A DNA stretch of 64,000 nt from Gloeocapsa sp. PCC 7428 (GCF_000317555.1 NC_019746.1:62001-126000); one strand, 5' to 3'. Shown: positions 46,809 to 56,463, numbered from the stretch's first letter. A program made the numbers and translations. Notes: generated from the letters alone by a model not told the origin.

Positions 46809-47960
46809 ATACCAATTCTCTAAAGCCCAGCTACAGATAAGGCGGCTAGGATTGATTGCCTACTAGTGATAGAAGCAATCATTTCTGTTGTCAGTTTTTC
46901 TAGCTGCTCTTTCAACAGTTGGCGCAACTGCTCCAAGTTGTTGGGTAACGTCCAACGCATCTGGCGCTTAAGATATTGCCAAACCTGTTCAATCGGGTTT
47001 GATTCAGGACAATGGGGTGGTTGAAACATCAAGATTATGTTGTGTGGAACTTGTAAACGCTTGGCTTTATGAAAAGCTCCATTATCAAATTGAATAATCA
47101 ATACATCATCTGTAAATTGCTGTGAAACAAGATTCAAGAACACTTGAAAACAGTCGGTGTTGAGGTGCGTAAACTCATAGAAGAAGGATTCACCCGTTTG
47201 TGGTTCAACAACACCATAGAAGTAGGTTGCCTCAAACTGCCACTGCACTTGTCCTATCGGCTTGATGCCGCGAGTGGTGATTCTACGTCCACCCAAAGTC
47301 TTAAGTCCTAAACGTGTTTCATCACCACAGAAAAATCTAATTTTGCCCCTGCCACTCCAACTCAAGACTGAGTGAGCTACCCAGACCAGCATTGCCAGAT
47401 TCTGGGCTAAGTTTTTTTAAAAGCTGATAGCTGCTGTTGTGAGTGTTCCACGCTAACCGGGCGCGGCACTTTTGGCGACGATGCCAGGTGATAATGCACG
47501 CTTCTTATGGACTGTTTTGTAGGGTGCAGTAATCCCTAAGTTGGTGTTTAACCACTGTTGAATCGCCCCATAGCTCTCGAATCCTTGTGGTTCTTGCAAC
47601 CGTTTAGCTAATGCCTGCTCTGCCCAAGTTGGAATTTTTCTTGCCCTACCCGGTGGTACCTTAGTTTTTAACATCGACTCAATACCTCCACAGCGATAGC
47701 GGCTTAACTACTCTTGCACTGTGACTCGGTGGCGACCTAACAATTGGGCTGCCCTTTGTACCGTCGCTGCTTGCCCAGTTTTGAGCAGGTAAAGTAATTG
47801 CACCCTCTCCTTTCCTACTGCCGTTGTTTGTGCTCCTAACAACTGCTTCAGTTCTGCCTCACTCTCTTTGATCTCTAGTTTGTATACCCCTGCCATCACT
47901 GATGTTTGAACTCGCTGATTTCATTTTATTATCTGTAGCCTAAACTTGGAGAATTGGTAT
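46809..47960 (-). mobile_element. IS630-family insertion sequence with TA duplication
   Basis: Inverted ends ATACCAATTCTC (46809-46820) and GAGAATTGGTAT (47949-47960) are flanked by TA on both sides, the target duplication of the Tc1/IS630 group. Excision restores the host frame (DELENALTAFDRACDRW). Confidence 0.85.
46820..47899 (-). pseudogene. IS630-family transposase with TAG and frame changes
   Basis: N-terminal HTH: LLYLLKTGQAATVQRAAQLL, then GRHRVTVQE followed by TAG (47708-47710) where the family has Trp. The frame continues LSRYRCGGIESMLKTKVPPG and IPTWAEQALAKRLQEP. A shift near HKKRA and an A7 run (about 47413) lead to the DDE part: FFCGDETRLGLKTLGGRRIT, DDVLIIQFDNGAFHKAKRLQ and CPESNPIEQVWQYLKRQMRW. 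The A7 could be a programmed slip, but the TAG and the extra shift make it defective. Confidence 0.8.
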
Positions 47961-48214
47961 TAACTCGTCCGTTAAAGGTTCCTGGTTGTCTTGTTCTTTG
48001 AATGAGGCTGCTGGAGGGCTATTAAAAGCTCCCGTCTTTGCGTAGTGGGCGGGAGTAGTTTACTTTTCGCATCCTCAGTAGCGCTTAAACTTTAACTGAA
48101 CTGTCTGTGGCTTACACAACTTCCGACTCGTCCAGCGTCACCGAGCAGTTGCCTAACCCCAATTGGTTAGAGAAACTGTTTTCCTGTTCAGCTTCGTCTT
48201 ATTTCCAATTAAGT

Positions 48215-49402
48215 CTACTGCTTTGCACTAGCAACATTGCGACAGGAATCTGTCGTGTCACCATTCAATCCATTACAAATTTGCTCCCTCGTCAAATATC
48301 CATCCACAATCACCGTTTGCTGAACATTCGATTTATCCACCGCGATTGGATCTAACAACACCGATACCAACTGTCCTCCTGACTCCAACGCCGTCTGCCC
48401 ATTCACTAACGCTCCCGGATCAGTTCCATTGCTTAACGCCGCTACTAACTGTGCCGTCACTTGCGCCTGCTTTGCGATCGGCTTATAAACCGTCATCGCC
48501 TGATCGCCCGTTAAGATGTTCTGAATTCCTGTCACTGTTGCATCTTGTCCAGTCACCAATACCCTGCCATCTAAATTCTGCGCTCTTAATGCCGCAATCA
48601 CCGTATTCGCCATCCCGTCATTTGCAACATAAGCAATCTGAACATTATTCTTCTGCTGGGTTAGAATTCCTTCCATACTCGATTGTGCCCGCGCACTATC
48701 CCAGTTCGGTGTATATTGATCAAAAACTAGATTGATCTCCTTGCTATCAATCAACGGCTGCAATGCTTTCAACGCACCTTCTCGGAACTGCAAAGAATTA
48801 TTATCTGTTTGTGCTCCATTGAGCATTGCAAGATTCGCGCCTGGCTTCAAACCAAATGCACCTTTGCGAAACTGATCAACAATGTATTGTCCTTGTAGTT
48901 CGCCTACACGAATACCGTTAAACGAAACATAGAAGGCAGTGTCCGGATCTTGGATTAAGCGATCGTAGGCAATCACCGGAACCTGGCTTGCTTTCGCTCG
49001 TTGCACAATCACCGAAGCTTTATCACTATTCTGCGGACCAACCACAAGAATACAAGCACCCTTCATCAGTGCAGCTTCTGCTTGGTTTTGTTGAGTGTCC
49101 GCATTGTTGTTTGCATTGGCATATTGAATCGTGACACTTGGAATTGCTTGCTTGATTTCTTTTTCTAGCAACGGACGATCATAAGCCTCATATCTTGCTG
49201 AAGAATCCGATTCTGGTAGCAAAATCCCAACATTCTTACATCCTTTCGCCGCAGCAAATTTCGTAGTATTTGCATTTGTACCCGTAGATAGATTATTTGC
49301 AGTATTCGTGCCAGTATTGTTCCCAACATGATTTTGATTACTACAATCAGCGAATATTAAAACACTCATTAAAAAGAAAAAACGATGAGAAAATGCAACC
49401 AT
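48215..49402 (-). CDS. XylF/ChvE-type sugar-binding lipoprotein, no transporter
   Basis: 395 aa periplasmic binding protein (Peripla_BP_4 group, like XylF) from the ATG at 49402. Lipobox LIFADC follows a hydrophobic core. Body: VGILLPESDSSARYEAYDRP, VPVIAYDRLIQDPDTAFYVS and VAYVANDGMANTVIAALRAQ. No permease or ATPase lies nearby. It is downstream of and co-oriented with a hybrid kinase and a di-haem peroxidase, so it may act as an extracytoplasmic sensor subunit for the kinase, as XylFII does for LytS in Clostridium. Confidence 0.85.
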   Translation of the reverse strand: MVAFSHRFFFLMSVLIFADCSNQNHVGNNTGTNTANNLSTGTNANTTKFAAAKGCKNVGILLPESDSSARYEAYDRPLLEKEIKQAIPSVTIQYANANNNADTQQNQAEAALMKGACILVVGPQNSDKASVIVQRAKASQVPVIAYDRLIQDPDTAFYVSFNGIRVGELQGQYIVDQFRKGAFGLKPGANLAMLNGAQTDNNSLQFREGALKALQPLIDSKEINLVFDQYTPNWDSARAQSSMEGILTQQKNNVQIAYVANDGMANTVIAALRAQNLDGRVLVTGQDATVTGIQNILTGDQAMTVYKPIAKQAQVTAQLVAALSNGTDPGALVNGQTALESGGQLVSVLLDPIAVDKSNVQQTVIVDGYLTREQICNGLNGDTTDSCRNVASAKQ

Positions 49403-49458
49403 TATATTTATGTTCACTATGTCCTAAAGTTTGATCAAGAATCGGTAACGGGAGTGAT

Positions 49459-52245
49459 CTAGATCTGGAAATGCTCTTCGTTGGGATGTGCACTACGAAT
49501 ACATTCTGTGAATTTGAGCTTAGTCCTTGCAACAATTTCTTCAAACTGAAACTGATCGACGAGGTAGGTTAAAGCCTTTGCTAAATCTGCTTGCGACTCT
49601 GGAATTTGTTCGATCAGTTGCCCAATTGCCTCTGCATCTACGCGAATTGCTGCTTCATGCAATTGGGTTCGCCAAGCAGGCGGCATATGATTCAGTTGGT
49701 CTATTTCAATCAATTCGGAGGGTTTAAGAACCGAGGTTGCGCGAATGGACAGCGATCTTGGCTCTGCTGCATAGCGGTAGCGGACTCCTAAATGCTGTGC
49801 GATTTTTTCAAAAATAATGTCTGCTCGAAACGGCTTTCGCACGAAATCATCACATCCCGCCGCTAACGCCTGATGTCGATCTTCTTCAAAGGCGCTGCTT
49901 GTAATGGCAATGATGATCGGGGCTTCATTGTTTTGCTGCTGGGCACGAATCTGTTGTGCTGCTTGATAGCCATTTAACACAGGCATCCGCAGATCTAGGC
50001 AGATTAAGTGCGGCAACCAAGCTTTCCATTGCTCGATCGCTTCTTGTCCATTGATAGCCTCCTGCACCTCAAACCCAATCGGACGCAATAGCTCCACCAA
50101 GAGTTGGCGATTTTCGAGTTTGTCTTCCACAATCAAGATGCGGTAAGTGGGTTGCCCTGGTTCTAACCCGATGACTTGGTATTGACTTGACTGAATCAGC
50201 ATGCCATCGCCCTCAGCTAACTGTGCCTGAATCGTGAAGTGAAACGTCGAGCCAACTCCGACTTGGCTTTCAACCCAAATCTCTCCGCCCAACAGTTGAA
50301 CAAACCGACGGCTGATCGCCAAGCCGAGTCCGGTGCCGTTCTGGGCTTGCAGGGGTGTGTTCAGATGAAATTGCTGCGTTGCTTCAGTTTGGACAAAGGG
50401 ATCAAAGATGCGATCGCGTTCCTCCGGTGCAATACCAACGCCAGTATCGGACACCGCGAAATGAAAGTTGGCTGTGTCAGGTTGCCATTGTACGCGCAGA
50501 ACGATCGCTCCAGTTTGGGTAAATTTAACAGCGTTGCCTAATAGATTGACTAATACTTGACGCAGTTTGCTTTCATCGGTGCGAATATACTGCGGTAAAT
50601 CAGAAGATTGTTCCACTATCAGTTGCAGTCCTTTGGACTCTGCCTTAAATTGGAACATCTGTTGTAGAGTCTGGATGACGGCATAAAGATCAACGTTGGT
50701 TTCATTTAACAGGATGCGACCCGCTTCAATTTTCGACATTTCTAGAACGTCATTAATTAACATCAACAGGTGTTCTCCACTGCGGCTAATGGCATCTAAA
50801 TATTGTTGCTGGTGAGCGGTAAGCGAATCACCATAGTTCAGAAGTTGGGCAAATCCAAGAATGACATTTAATGGCGTTCGGAGTTCGTGACTCATATTCG
50901 AGAGAAAAATGCTCTTCGCTTTGTTCGCGGATTCAGCCGCTTCTTTAGCTTGCTGTAAAAATGCTTTTTGCGACTCGAGTTCGATTTGAGCTTTCTTTTT
51001 TTCAGTGATGTCCCTAATAATAATCAACACTTCGTTTTTCCCGCTCACAACAACTCGATTTTCTAAGTGTTGTATTTCATTGTCATTTATTAACTGATAC
51101 TCATAAACTTGTAATTCACCTGTTTTTAACGCTTGACGAATGTAAGTCATTCGTTCTCTTGCTAACTGAGCAGGCAGTAGTTCAAATACAGTTTTACCCA
51201 CTACATCCCGTTCTGTATGATTTAAGTAGGCTTTGAAACTCTTATTTGGAATAAAGTCTAAATACGTACCATCGGCAGTTAAGCGCATCATCAAATCTGG
51301 AATGGCACTAAGTAGCGTGCGAAATTTTGTTTCGCTTTGTCGCAATGCCCGTTCTGAACGCCTCAGTTTGAGAATAATCGATGCAGCGATCGCGATCACC
51401 CCAACCGTACACAAGACAAAAAACCAGAATCGGTAGAAGTCAACGGTCGTGAGCGCTCGTTGATAGGACTGATAGTAAATTTGCGCGAAGTCTTCGCTCA
51501 TGTCTCTGGTTGAAACGATCAAAATGCCATGAAGAAGGGCTTCTCGGCGGGGTTGTCCTTGAAGAATCAACTGGGCATGGGCGATCGCCGTTTTCAATGG
51601 CTCATTGGATTGATCAGCTTCTAGTGCTTCGAGTTGTTCAATCTGTTGCATGAGTTGAGCCGAGACATCTTCGCTGTCTCCTAATACATCTAACAATAGA
51701 ACGTTCTGAAGGAACAAATTTAGCTGCTCAGACTGGGATGGAGCGATTGTTGGTTTTTCTACTAGCGTGCGCACCAAAATCGGAAAATACGACAGCGAAT
51801 TTTTCAAAACCGCATTTTGAGAATTGAACTGATTGATCAGCACTTCTTTGGCTTGCAAAAGTTCCCGTTGGCGGCGTAGCAGTTGATCTAGGGCAGCACG
51901 TTCTGTAGGATCAACAAAGCTGGGGATCTGTTGCAGCTTGGCTTGAATCTGCTTCAGTTTAGCCGTTTTGGTCACAATGGGATCGTAGGAGGAAAGCTGT
52001 CCTAATCGTGCTTCCAAAACACTCTGATTCAATCGTGCATCAACTGCTTGCGAGTCACGTAAAAGCGTGAGATAGTCGCTATGTTGATGAATATCAAGGA
52101 TGTTCGCTTTGTTCCACAACACCATCAACAAAATCGCGAAACCGACCCATGCCAATGCGTTCCAACGCAGCAATCGAGAAGGACGCTTTTCTCGATTGGA
52201 TCGTCCTGAGCGATCGTTCTGGCTGGAACCAGCAACACGGGTCAT
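49459..52245 (-). CDS. hybrid sensor histidine kinase with DAHL-type input
   Basis: 928 aa. TM1 (about 27-46, LAWVGFAILLMVLWNKANIL), periplasmic all-helical segment of DAHL type (about 47-270), TM2 (about 275-293), PAS (about 305-420), HisKA with phospho-His in FLSNMSHELRTPLNVILGFA, HATPase (VLVNLLGNAVKFT, GTGLGLAISRRFVQ) and REC (VEDKLENRQLL; phospho-Asp in LICLDLRMPVLNG). A C-terminal helical tail follows. Its stop lies 56 nt before the binding-protein start. The ATGA overlap with the peroxidase gene (52242-52245) ties the three together. Confidence 0.9.
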   Translation of the reverse strand: MTRVAGSSQNDRSGRSNREKRPSRLLRWNALAWVGFAILLMVLWNKANILDIHQHSDYLTLLRDSQAVDARLNQSVLEARLGQLSSYDPIVTKTAKLKQIQAKLQQIPSFVDPTERAALDQLLRRQRELLQAKEVLINQFNSQNAVLKNSLSYFPILVRTLVEKPTIAPSQSEQLNLFLQNVLLLDVLGDSEDVSAQLMQQIEQLEALEADQSNEPLKTAIAHAQLILQGQPRREALLHGILIVSTRDMSEDFAQIYYQSYQRALTTVDFYRFWFFVLCTVGVIAIAASIILKLRRSERALRQSETKFRTLLSAIPDLMMRLTADGTYLDFIPNKSFKAYLNHTERDVVGKTVFELLPAQLARERMTYIRQALKTGELQVYEYQLINDNEIQHLENRVVVSGKNEVLIIIRDITEKKKAQIELESQKAFLQQAKEAAESANKAKSIFLSNMSHELRTPLNVILGFAQLLNYGDSLTAHQQQYLDAISRSGEHLLMLINDVLEMSKIEAGRILLNETNVDLYAVIQTLQQMFQFKAESKGLQLIVEQSSDLPQYIRTDESKLRQVLVNLLGNAVKFTQTGAIVLRVQWQPDTANFHFAVSDTGVGIAPEERDRIFDPFVQTEATQQFHLNTPLQAQNGTGLGLAISRRFVQLLGGEIWVESQVGVGSTFHFTIQAQLAEGDGMLIQSSQYQVIGLEPGQPTYRILIVEDKLENRQLLVELLRPIGFEVQEAINGQEAIEQWKAWLPHLICLDLRMPVLNGYQAAQQIRAQQQNNEAPIIIAITSSAFEEDRHQALAAGCDDFVRKPFRADIIFEKIAQHLGVRYRYAAEPRSLSIRATSVLKPSELIEIDQLNHMPPAWRTQLHEAAIRVDAEAIGQLIEQIPESQADLAKALTYLVDQFQFEEIVARTKLKFTECIRSAHPNEEHFQI

Positions 52246-53300
52246 GATGCACTCCTTGGAGGTTCTCCGGTGAGCGTGTTCAGAAACTGGGCAATGCGAC
52301 GAACGTGTTCTTGAGGCAGGGGACGACCGAGTTGATACTTTGCCATCACGGCGATCGCTTGTTCGAGCGTTTGAGCTGTGCCATCATGAAAATAAGGCGG
52401 TGCGATCGCGACATTTCTCAGGCTCGGAACTCGGAACACGAATCGATCGTTCTCGCTGCCCGTCACGTTGTAGCGTCCATAGTCGGCAGCGGTAATGTTG
52501 CCGCGATCAGCGAAATAATTACCAATCACCCCAAACTTCTGAAACAAATTGCCGCCCACATTCACGCCTTGGTGACAACTGACGCAGCCATAACTTTTAA
52601 ACAATCGATAGCCCTCTCTTTCTTCAACCGTTAACGCGGTGTAATCGCCGCGCAGAAACTGATCAAAGCGGGAGTTCGGCGTATCGAGCGATCGCTCGTA
52701 AACCGCGATTGCATCGATCACATTAGGCAAGGTGATGCCATCGGCATAAATGACGTTAAACAGTTGTACGTAGTTGGGTGCTTGCTGAAGTTTCGCGATC
52801 GCCTGTTCCCAAGAAATTCCCATCACGTTCTGATCTAACCCCTCGATCTGAGCCTCTAGCGTCTCAAACCGTCCATTCCAACTAAACCGGAAATTGTGGG
52901 CGACATTAAAAACCGTCGGGGTGTTTACCTGCATTTGCACCCCAGTTGCTCCGATGGATCGAGATTGTCGATCCGCCCCTCCGAGATCAAGCCGATGACA
53001 ACTGAGGCAAGATACCTGATTATCGATAGAAAGGCGAGTGTCAGCAAAGAGTTTTTCTCCTAACTGTACTTTGTTGGTATCCAGTGCGACTTGCAGGGGA
53101 ATCGGTTGAATTGGCTCGTTCTGTGAGCTAGGGATGACGATTTCTGGCTGAGTTGATATGACAATCTGGGCAGGTTGCAACCGTTGCCATAACAGTGCGC
53201 TGAGGATTGCAGTTCCAATGAGCCCAAGCAAAGCGATCCAGCGTTGAGGTTGTCGCTTCCGCAAAAATTGAAATCGTCTATCGAGACAGTCAAGTCGCAT
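52242..53300 (-). CDS. di-haem cytochrome c peroxidase/MauG-like protein
   Basis: 352 aa, membrane-anchored by LLGLIGTAILSALLWQRL near residues 24-42. Two c-type haem motifs, SCLSCHRLDLGG and GCVSCHQGVNVGG, with distal/proximal regions PSLRNVAIAPPYFHDGTAQT typical of CCP/MauG. Reduces peroxide or oxidises a partner in the periplasm. Co-operonic with the kinase (ATGA overlap), so it may generate or quench the signal. Confidence 0.88.
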   Translation of the reverse strand: MRLDCLDRRFQFLRKRQPQRWIALLGLIGTAILSALLWQRLQPAQIVISTQPEIVIPSSQNEPIQPIPLQVALDTNKVQLGEKLFADTRLSIDNQVSCLSCHRLDLGGADRQSRSIGATGVQMQVNTPTVFNVAHNFRFSWNGRFETLEAQIEGLDQNVMGISWEQAIAKLQQAPNYVQLFNVIYADGITLPNVIDAIAVYERSLDTPNSRFDQFLRGDYTALTVEEREGYRLFKSYGCVSCHQGVNVGGNLFQKFGVIGNYFADRGNITAADYGRYNVTGSENDRFVFRVPSLRNVAIAPPYFHDGTAQTLEQAIAVMAKYQLGRPLPQEHVRRIAQFLNTLTGEPPRSAS

Positions 53301-53361
53301 AGCTCACACCCACTAGAAGTTTGCGGAGACGAGGATGCCTTACTTAAAGAGTATAATCATC

Positions 53362-53373
53362 AGATAATTATCT
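53362..53373. promoter_or_regulatory. 12-bp palindrome in divergent promoter
   Basis: AGATAATTATCT, perfect palindrome in the 84-bp gap between the peroxidase/kinase/binding-protein operon and the REC-HK/LuxR operon. It could bind the LuxR-type regulator. Confidence 0.55.
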
Positions 53374-53384
53374 CAAGTTGAGTT

Positions 53385-54467
53385 ATGAGTCATGAACCCT
53401 CAACCACGGGAGACATTCTCATCGTTGATGACACTCCAGATAATTTACGATTGTTATCAACGATACTGAGTGAGCGGGGCTACAAAGTCCGGAGTGTGAT
53501 CAACGGGTCATCAGCCTTGATGGGAGCACAGGCGCAACCGCCGGATCTGATTTTGCTTGATGTCAATATGCCGCGTATGAATGGCTACGAGGTCTGTCGT
53601 TTACTTAAAGATCGGGCACAGACGATAGATATTCCGGTCATTTTCATTAGTGCTTCCCACGAAGTGATTGATAAAGTCAAAGCCTTTTCAGTCGGGGGGG
53701 TTGATTATATTTGTAAACCGTTCCAGGTGGCAGAAGTATTGGTTCGGATTGAAACCCAACTCTCAATTCGCCGGCTTCAAGCAAAATTGCAGCAGGCACT
53801 GGCACACGAGCGATCGCTAAACCAACAGATTGAAGCAATGGCAGCCATTGAGGAGCGCAATCGCATTGCCCGCGAGATTCACGACTCGCTAGGACATGCC
53901 CTGACGGCGCTAACCGTGCAGCTACAAGCCGCTAGCAGTGTGATCCAAACCGATCCCGCTCAGGCACAGGTTTTTCTAACTCAGGCATACCAGTTAAGCA
54001 AAACTGCAATGCAAGAAGTCCGCCAGTCCGTCAAGGCACTGCGGGTCGATCAGCCAGCCCAACAATCTTTAGAAGCAACGATCTCAAATTTGGCGGAAGG
54101 GTTTCGACAGGTTACAGGAATTACCCCGATCGTTCAGATTGATATAAAGAAATCTATTTCTTTGTCCGTAGCGAAAACGATTCATCGTATTGTGCAAGAA
54201 GCATTAACAAATATTTCTAAATATGCTCAGGCAACTCAAGTAGAAATTACGTTAAGTACGATTAGCCAAGCCAACGGAGATTACCTTTGTCTAACGCTCA
54301 AAGATAATGGCAAAGGATTTGATTGCGCTCAGCAATCAGCCGGATTTGGGCTGCAAGGGATGCAAGAACGAGTGGCTGCCTTAGCGGGAGAATTTCACTT
54401 AACGACAGCACCCGGAGCAGGTTGCCAAATTGAGGTTAGATGTCCATTCGCTTGCGGTGTTCTATGA
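53385..54467 (+). CDS. REC-histidine kinase (HisKA_3)
   Basis: 360 aa. N-terminal receiver (about 9-125: ILIVDDTPDNLRLLSTILSE, phospho-Asp in LILLDVNMPRMNG), coiled linker, HisKA_3 with IAREIHDSLGHALTALTVQL and HATPase (IVQEALTNISKYAQATQVEI, GFGLQGMQERVAALAGEFHL). No membrane segment, so it receives its signal from another protein through REC. It overlaps the LuxR regulator by ATGA. Confidence 0.9.
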   Translation: MSHEPSTTGDILIVDDTPDNLRLLSTILSERGYKVRSVINGSSALMGAQAQPPDLILLDVNMPRMNGYEVCRLLKDRAQTIDIPVIFISASHEVIDKVKAFSVGGVDYICKPFQVAEVLVRIETQLSIRRLQAKLQQALAHERSLNQQIEAMAAIEERNRIAREIHDSLGHALTALTVQLQAASSVIQTDPAQAQVFLTQAYQLSKTAMQEVRQSVKALRVDQPAQQSLEATISNLAEGFRQVTGITPIVQIDIKKSISLSVAKTIHRIVQEALTNISKYAQATQVEITLSTISQANGDYLCLTLKDNGKGFDCAQQSAGFGLQGMQERVAALAGEFHLTTAPGAGCQIEVRCPFACGVL

Positions 54468-55117
54468 TTCGATTGTTACTTGTCGACGATCAAAGTTTGA
54501 TTTGCCAAGGGCTACAGGCAGTTCTGGATCAGGAAAGCGATCTGCAAGTGGTGGGTTCTGCGGGGAATGGAGAGGCTGCGATCGCTCAAGTTGCCGCTTT
54601 ACAGCCGGATGTTGTACTGATGGATATCCGAATGCCTGTAATGACTGGTATCGAAGCAACTCGATTGATTGTTGAGCAGTTTCCCAACACGAAAGTATTA
54701 GTTTTGAGTACCTTCGATGACGATCGCGATATTGCTCAGGCGATGCGGGCTGGTGCAAAAGGCTATTTGCTCAAAGATATGCCTGCTCCAGAACTGATCG
54801 AAGCCATTCGTTTCGTTCATCGGGGCTATTGTCAAATGGCTCCAGGATTAATGGAAAAGCTGTTAACCAATGTTCCAAACAACGATTCGGATCAGCAAGA
54901 CATCGTAGAGGAAGTTAAACAGCTACCATCCAGAGAACGAGATGTATTGCGCTTAATCGGTCAGGGATGTACAAACCGTGAAATTGCAACTCAACTCCAC
55001 TTGGCAGAAGGTACAGTTAAGACATATGTGACGCATTTACTCAATCGTTTGGCGCTACGGAATCGCTCACAGCTTGCCATCTACGCGAACTCGATCGCCT
55101 CGATGCTGAACGGTTAG
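54464..55117 (+). CDS. NarL/LuxR-family response regulator
   Basis: 217 aa from the ATG at 54464, in ATGA overlap with the kinase stop. REC domain (IRLLLVDDQSLICQGLQAVL; Asp in VVLMDIRMPVMTG) and LuxR HTH (LPSRERDVLRLIGQGCTNRE, then IATQLHLAEGTVKTYVTHLL). Cognate output of the REC-kinase. Likely controls its own and the divergent operon. Confidence 0.9.
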   Translation: MIRLLLVDDQSLICQGLQAVLDQESDLQVVGSAGNGEAAIAQVAALQPDVVLMDIRMPVMTGIEATRLIVEQFPNTKVLVLSTFDDDRDIAQAMRAGAKGYLLKDMPAPELIEAIRFVHRGYCQMAPGLMEKLLTNVPNNDSDQQDIVEEVKQLPSRERDVLRLIGQGCTNREIATQLHLAEGTVKTYVTHLLNRLALRNRSQLAIYANSIASMLNG

Positions 55118-55434
55118 AAGTTGCGGTTCCTCCGGAGTTGCGCTTTGCGCTAATCGGACGTTCAGCAACTGTTGAGGAAGAAAGAAAATTGCTGGCTCCG
55201 AGCAATTGTTTGGGTCGAGTTTTTGGCTGTCAAGCCAGGGGCGTTGCTCATCGACAAAAGTCTTAAGTAATTATACTTAGTAAGTCAACGAAGGTTAACC
55301 GAATTGACTTTCTTTCGTTGAGTAGGAGTCGAGACGTTCTTCAGATGTATCTCTCGAGGTGGATCTCTACGATAAGGACAGTCAAGCAAAGCGCTTAGCT
55401 GCAACCAAAATTCAAACAAACAAGGAGAAAAACA
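55118..55434. other. intergenic region holding structured repeat copy A
   Basis: 317 bases. 55118-55265 has short open pieces but no recognisable protein. From 55286 the structured repeat starts (see that entry). An AAGGAGAAAAACA ribosome site leads the crystallin gene. Confidence 0.5.
55286..55371 (+). repeat. structured repeat, copy A
   Basis: Hairpin CAACGAA (55286-55292) / TTCGTTG (55314-55320), a 10-nt gap, then a 41-bp block (55331-55371) that starts GAGACGTTCTTCAGATGT and ends ATCTCTACG. Copy B at 63135-63210 has the same hairpin, the same 10-nt gap and 34 of 41 identities in the block. The outermost stem pair differs as C-G here and G-C in B. Confidence 0.75.
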
Positions 55435-55695
55435 ATGGCTCACATGATTGTCTATGTCGGTGCCAACTTTGAAGGATCTGCAGGTGACTTTACCCAAGAC
55501 CTGCCCAACGTCGGATCATTTTGGAACGACACAATTACGTCAGCTAGAGTGATTTCCGGTACGTGGCAAGTTTTTGAACATGCGAACTACACGGGTCGTA
55601 ATGTGACACTTCCACCGGGAGATTATCCTAATCTTCCAATCAGCCCTGGTGGTATCGATAACGATACCATTTCGTCAGTCAGGATTGTAGGATAG
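55435..55695 (+). CDS. beta/gamma-crystallin-domain protein
   Basis: 86 aa, one domain with two Greek-key halves: HMIVYVGANFEGSAGDFTQD and TWQVFEHANYTGRNVTLPPG, ending ISSVRIVG. The N/D-x-x-S/T-S Ca2+ signatures are NDTITS and NDTISS. Extracellular or stress Ca-binding role is usual. No signal peptide is seen. It opens the cassette downstream of repeat copy A. Confidence 0.85.
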   Translation: MAHMIVYVGANFEGSAGDFTQDLPNVGSFWNDTITSARVISGTWQVFEHANYTGRNVTLPPGDYPNLPISPGGIDNDTISSVRIVG

Positions 55696-55863
55696 CTAAC
55701 TCACTTTTATCTCTTAGAAGAGGTTGACAAATCTATGATCTCAAGCCCAGTAGCAACTAAGCTTTGAGTTAATTTTGGTTACAACTATCTCCTAAGAGAC
55801 AGGAGCAAAGCAACGCATAACTTCAATGCTGATGAAACCTTGAACTTAATGGAGAAAACTATC

Positions 55864-56454
55864 ATGACATTCACAACAAGCGATCAACAATACACTGTTC
55901 AGCCAGGAGATTTTCTATCTGCGATCGCTCAACGATTTTACGGTGATGGCAGCGAAGCCGGGTGGCGTAAAATTTACGATGCCAACAGAGATGTCATTGG
56001 TCCCGACCCCGCTAAAATTGAGCCTGGGATGGTGCTAACGATTCCAGGAGTGGATTCTGCGCCGCAGCCTTCCAACGGAGGCGGAGGGGATATTGCCCAG
56101 AGAGTGCTTGAACTCTCGAATGCTGAGCGTAGCCGAGTGGGTGCGCCACCTCTCAGTCTGCATCCGCAATTGATGGCGGCGGCTCAACAGCATACTGATC
56201 TCATGGCGCAGCGCAACGAAATGACCCACCAATTCCCAGGACAGCCAGAACTGGGCGATCGCATTTCACAAGCAGGCTATCGGTGGAGTCGCGTGGCAGA
56301 GAATCTTACTCGGCGATCCTCACCGGAGGAAGCAGTGTCCTCTTGGATGGACTCGCCGCCACATCGGGAAAATCTGCTCAATCCCGAACTTCAGCATCTT
56401 GGTGTGGGATTTGCCAATGGTTTCTGGACTCAGAAGTTTGCAAGACCCGCATAA
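55864..56454 (+). CDS. LysM-CAP domain protein
   Basis: 196 aa from the ATG at 55864 (GGAG 13 nt before; ATG at 55840 is less likely). LysM (about 9-55: YTVQPGDFLSAIAQRFYGDG) then CAP/SCP domain (about 75-195: LSNAERSRVGAPPLSLHPQL, HTDLMAQRNEMTHQF, AENLTRRSSPEEAVSSWMDS, PHRENLLNPELQHLGVGF). Peptidoglycan-binding plus CAP suggests an extracellular role, but no signal peptide is visible. Ends 9 nt before the protease gene. Confidence 0.88.
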   Translation: MTFTTSDQQYTVQPGDFLSAIAQRFYGDGSEAGWRKIYDANRDVIGPDPAKIEPGMVLTIPGVDSAPQPSNGGGGDIAQRVLELSNAERSRVGAPPLSLHPQLMAAAQQHTDLMAQRNEMTHQFPGQPELGDRISQAGYRWSRVAENLTRRSSPEEAVSSWMDSPPHRENLLNPELQHLGVGFANGFWTQKFARPA

Positions 56455-56463
56455 GGACAAGAT

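Larger units (their letters stand above)
44083..48059 (-). pseudogene. large helicase/DUF1998/nuclease gene split by two IS
   Basis: With the IS701 and IS630 copies removed, one frame runs from 48059 to 44083: AHYAKTGAFNSPP..., then RACDRWRKLHSDAVIQLEKA, then YDIAKAQEKEALRQRSLLVG and the piece at 45564-44083. That piece holds a Zn-like CFNCGYFHEGNFRDTCENC, the DUF1998 region (EAAEGGAGVLSQLLEKPEAF, CVQACYECLLSYRNQFDHAL) and a C-terminal nuclease-like domain (PDFIYKTNAAIAIFCDGSVH, DNLRYNTGYTVL). The N-terminal helicase half is missing upstream of 48059. Defence-type helicase remnant; not assignable to a named system. Confidence 0.75.
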
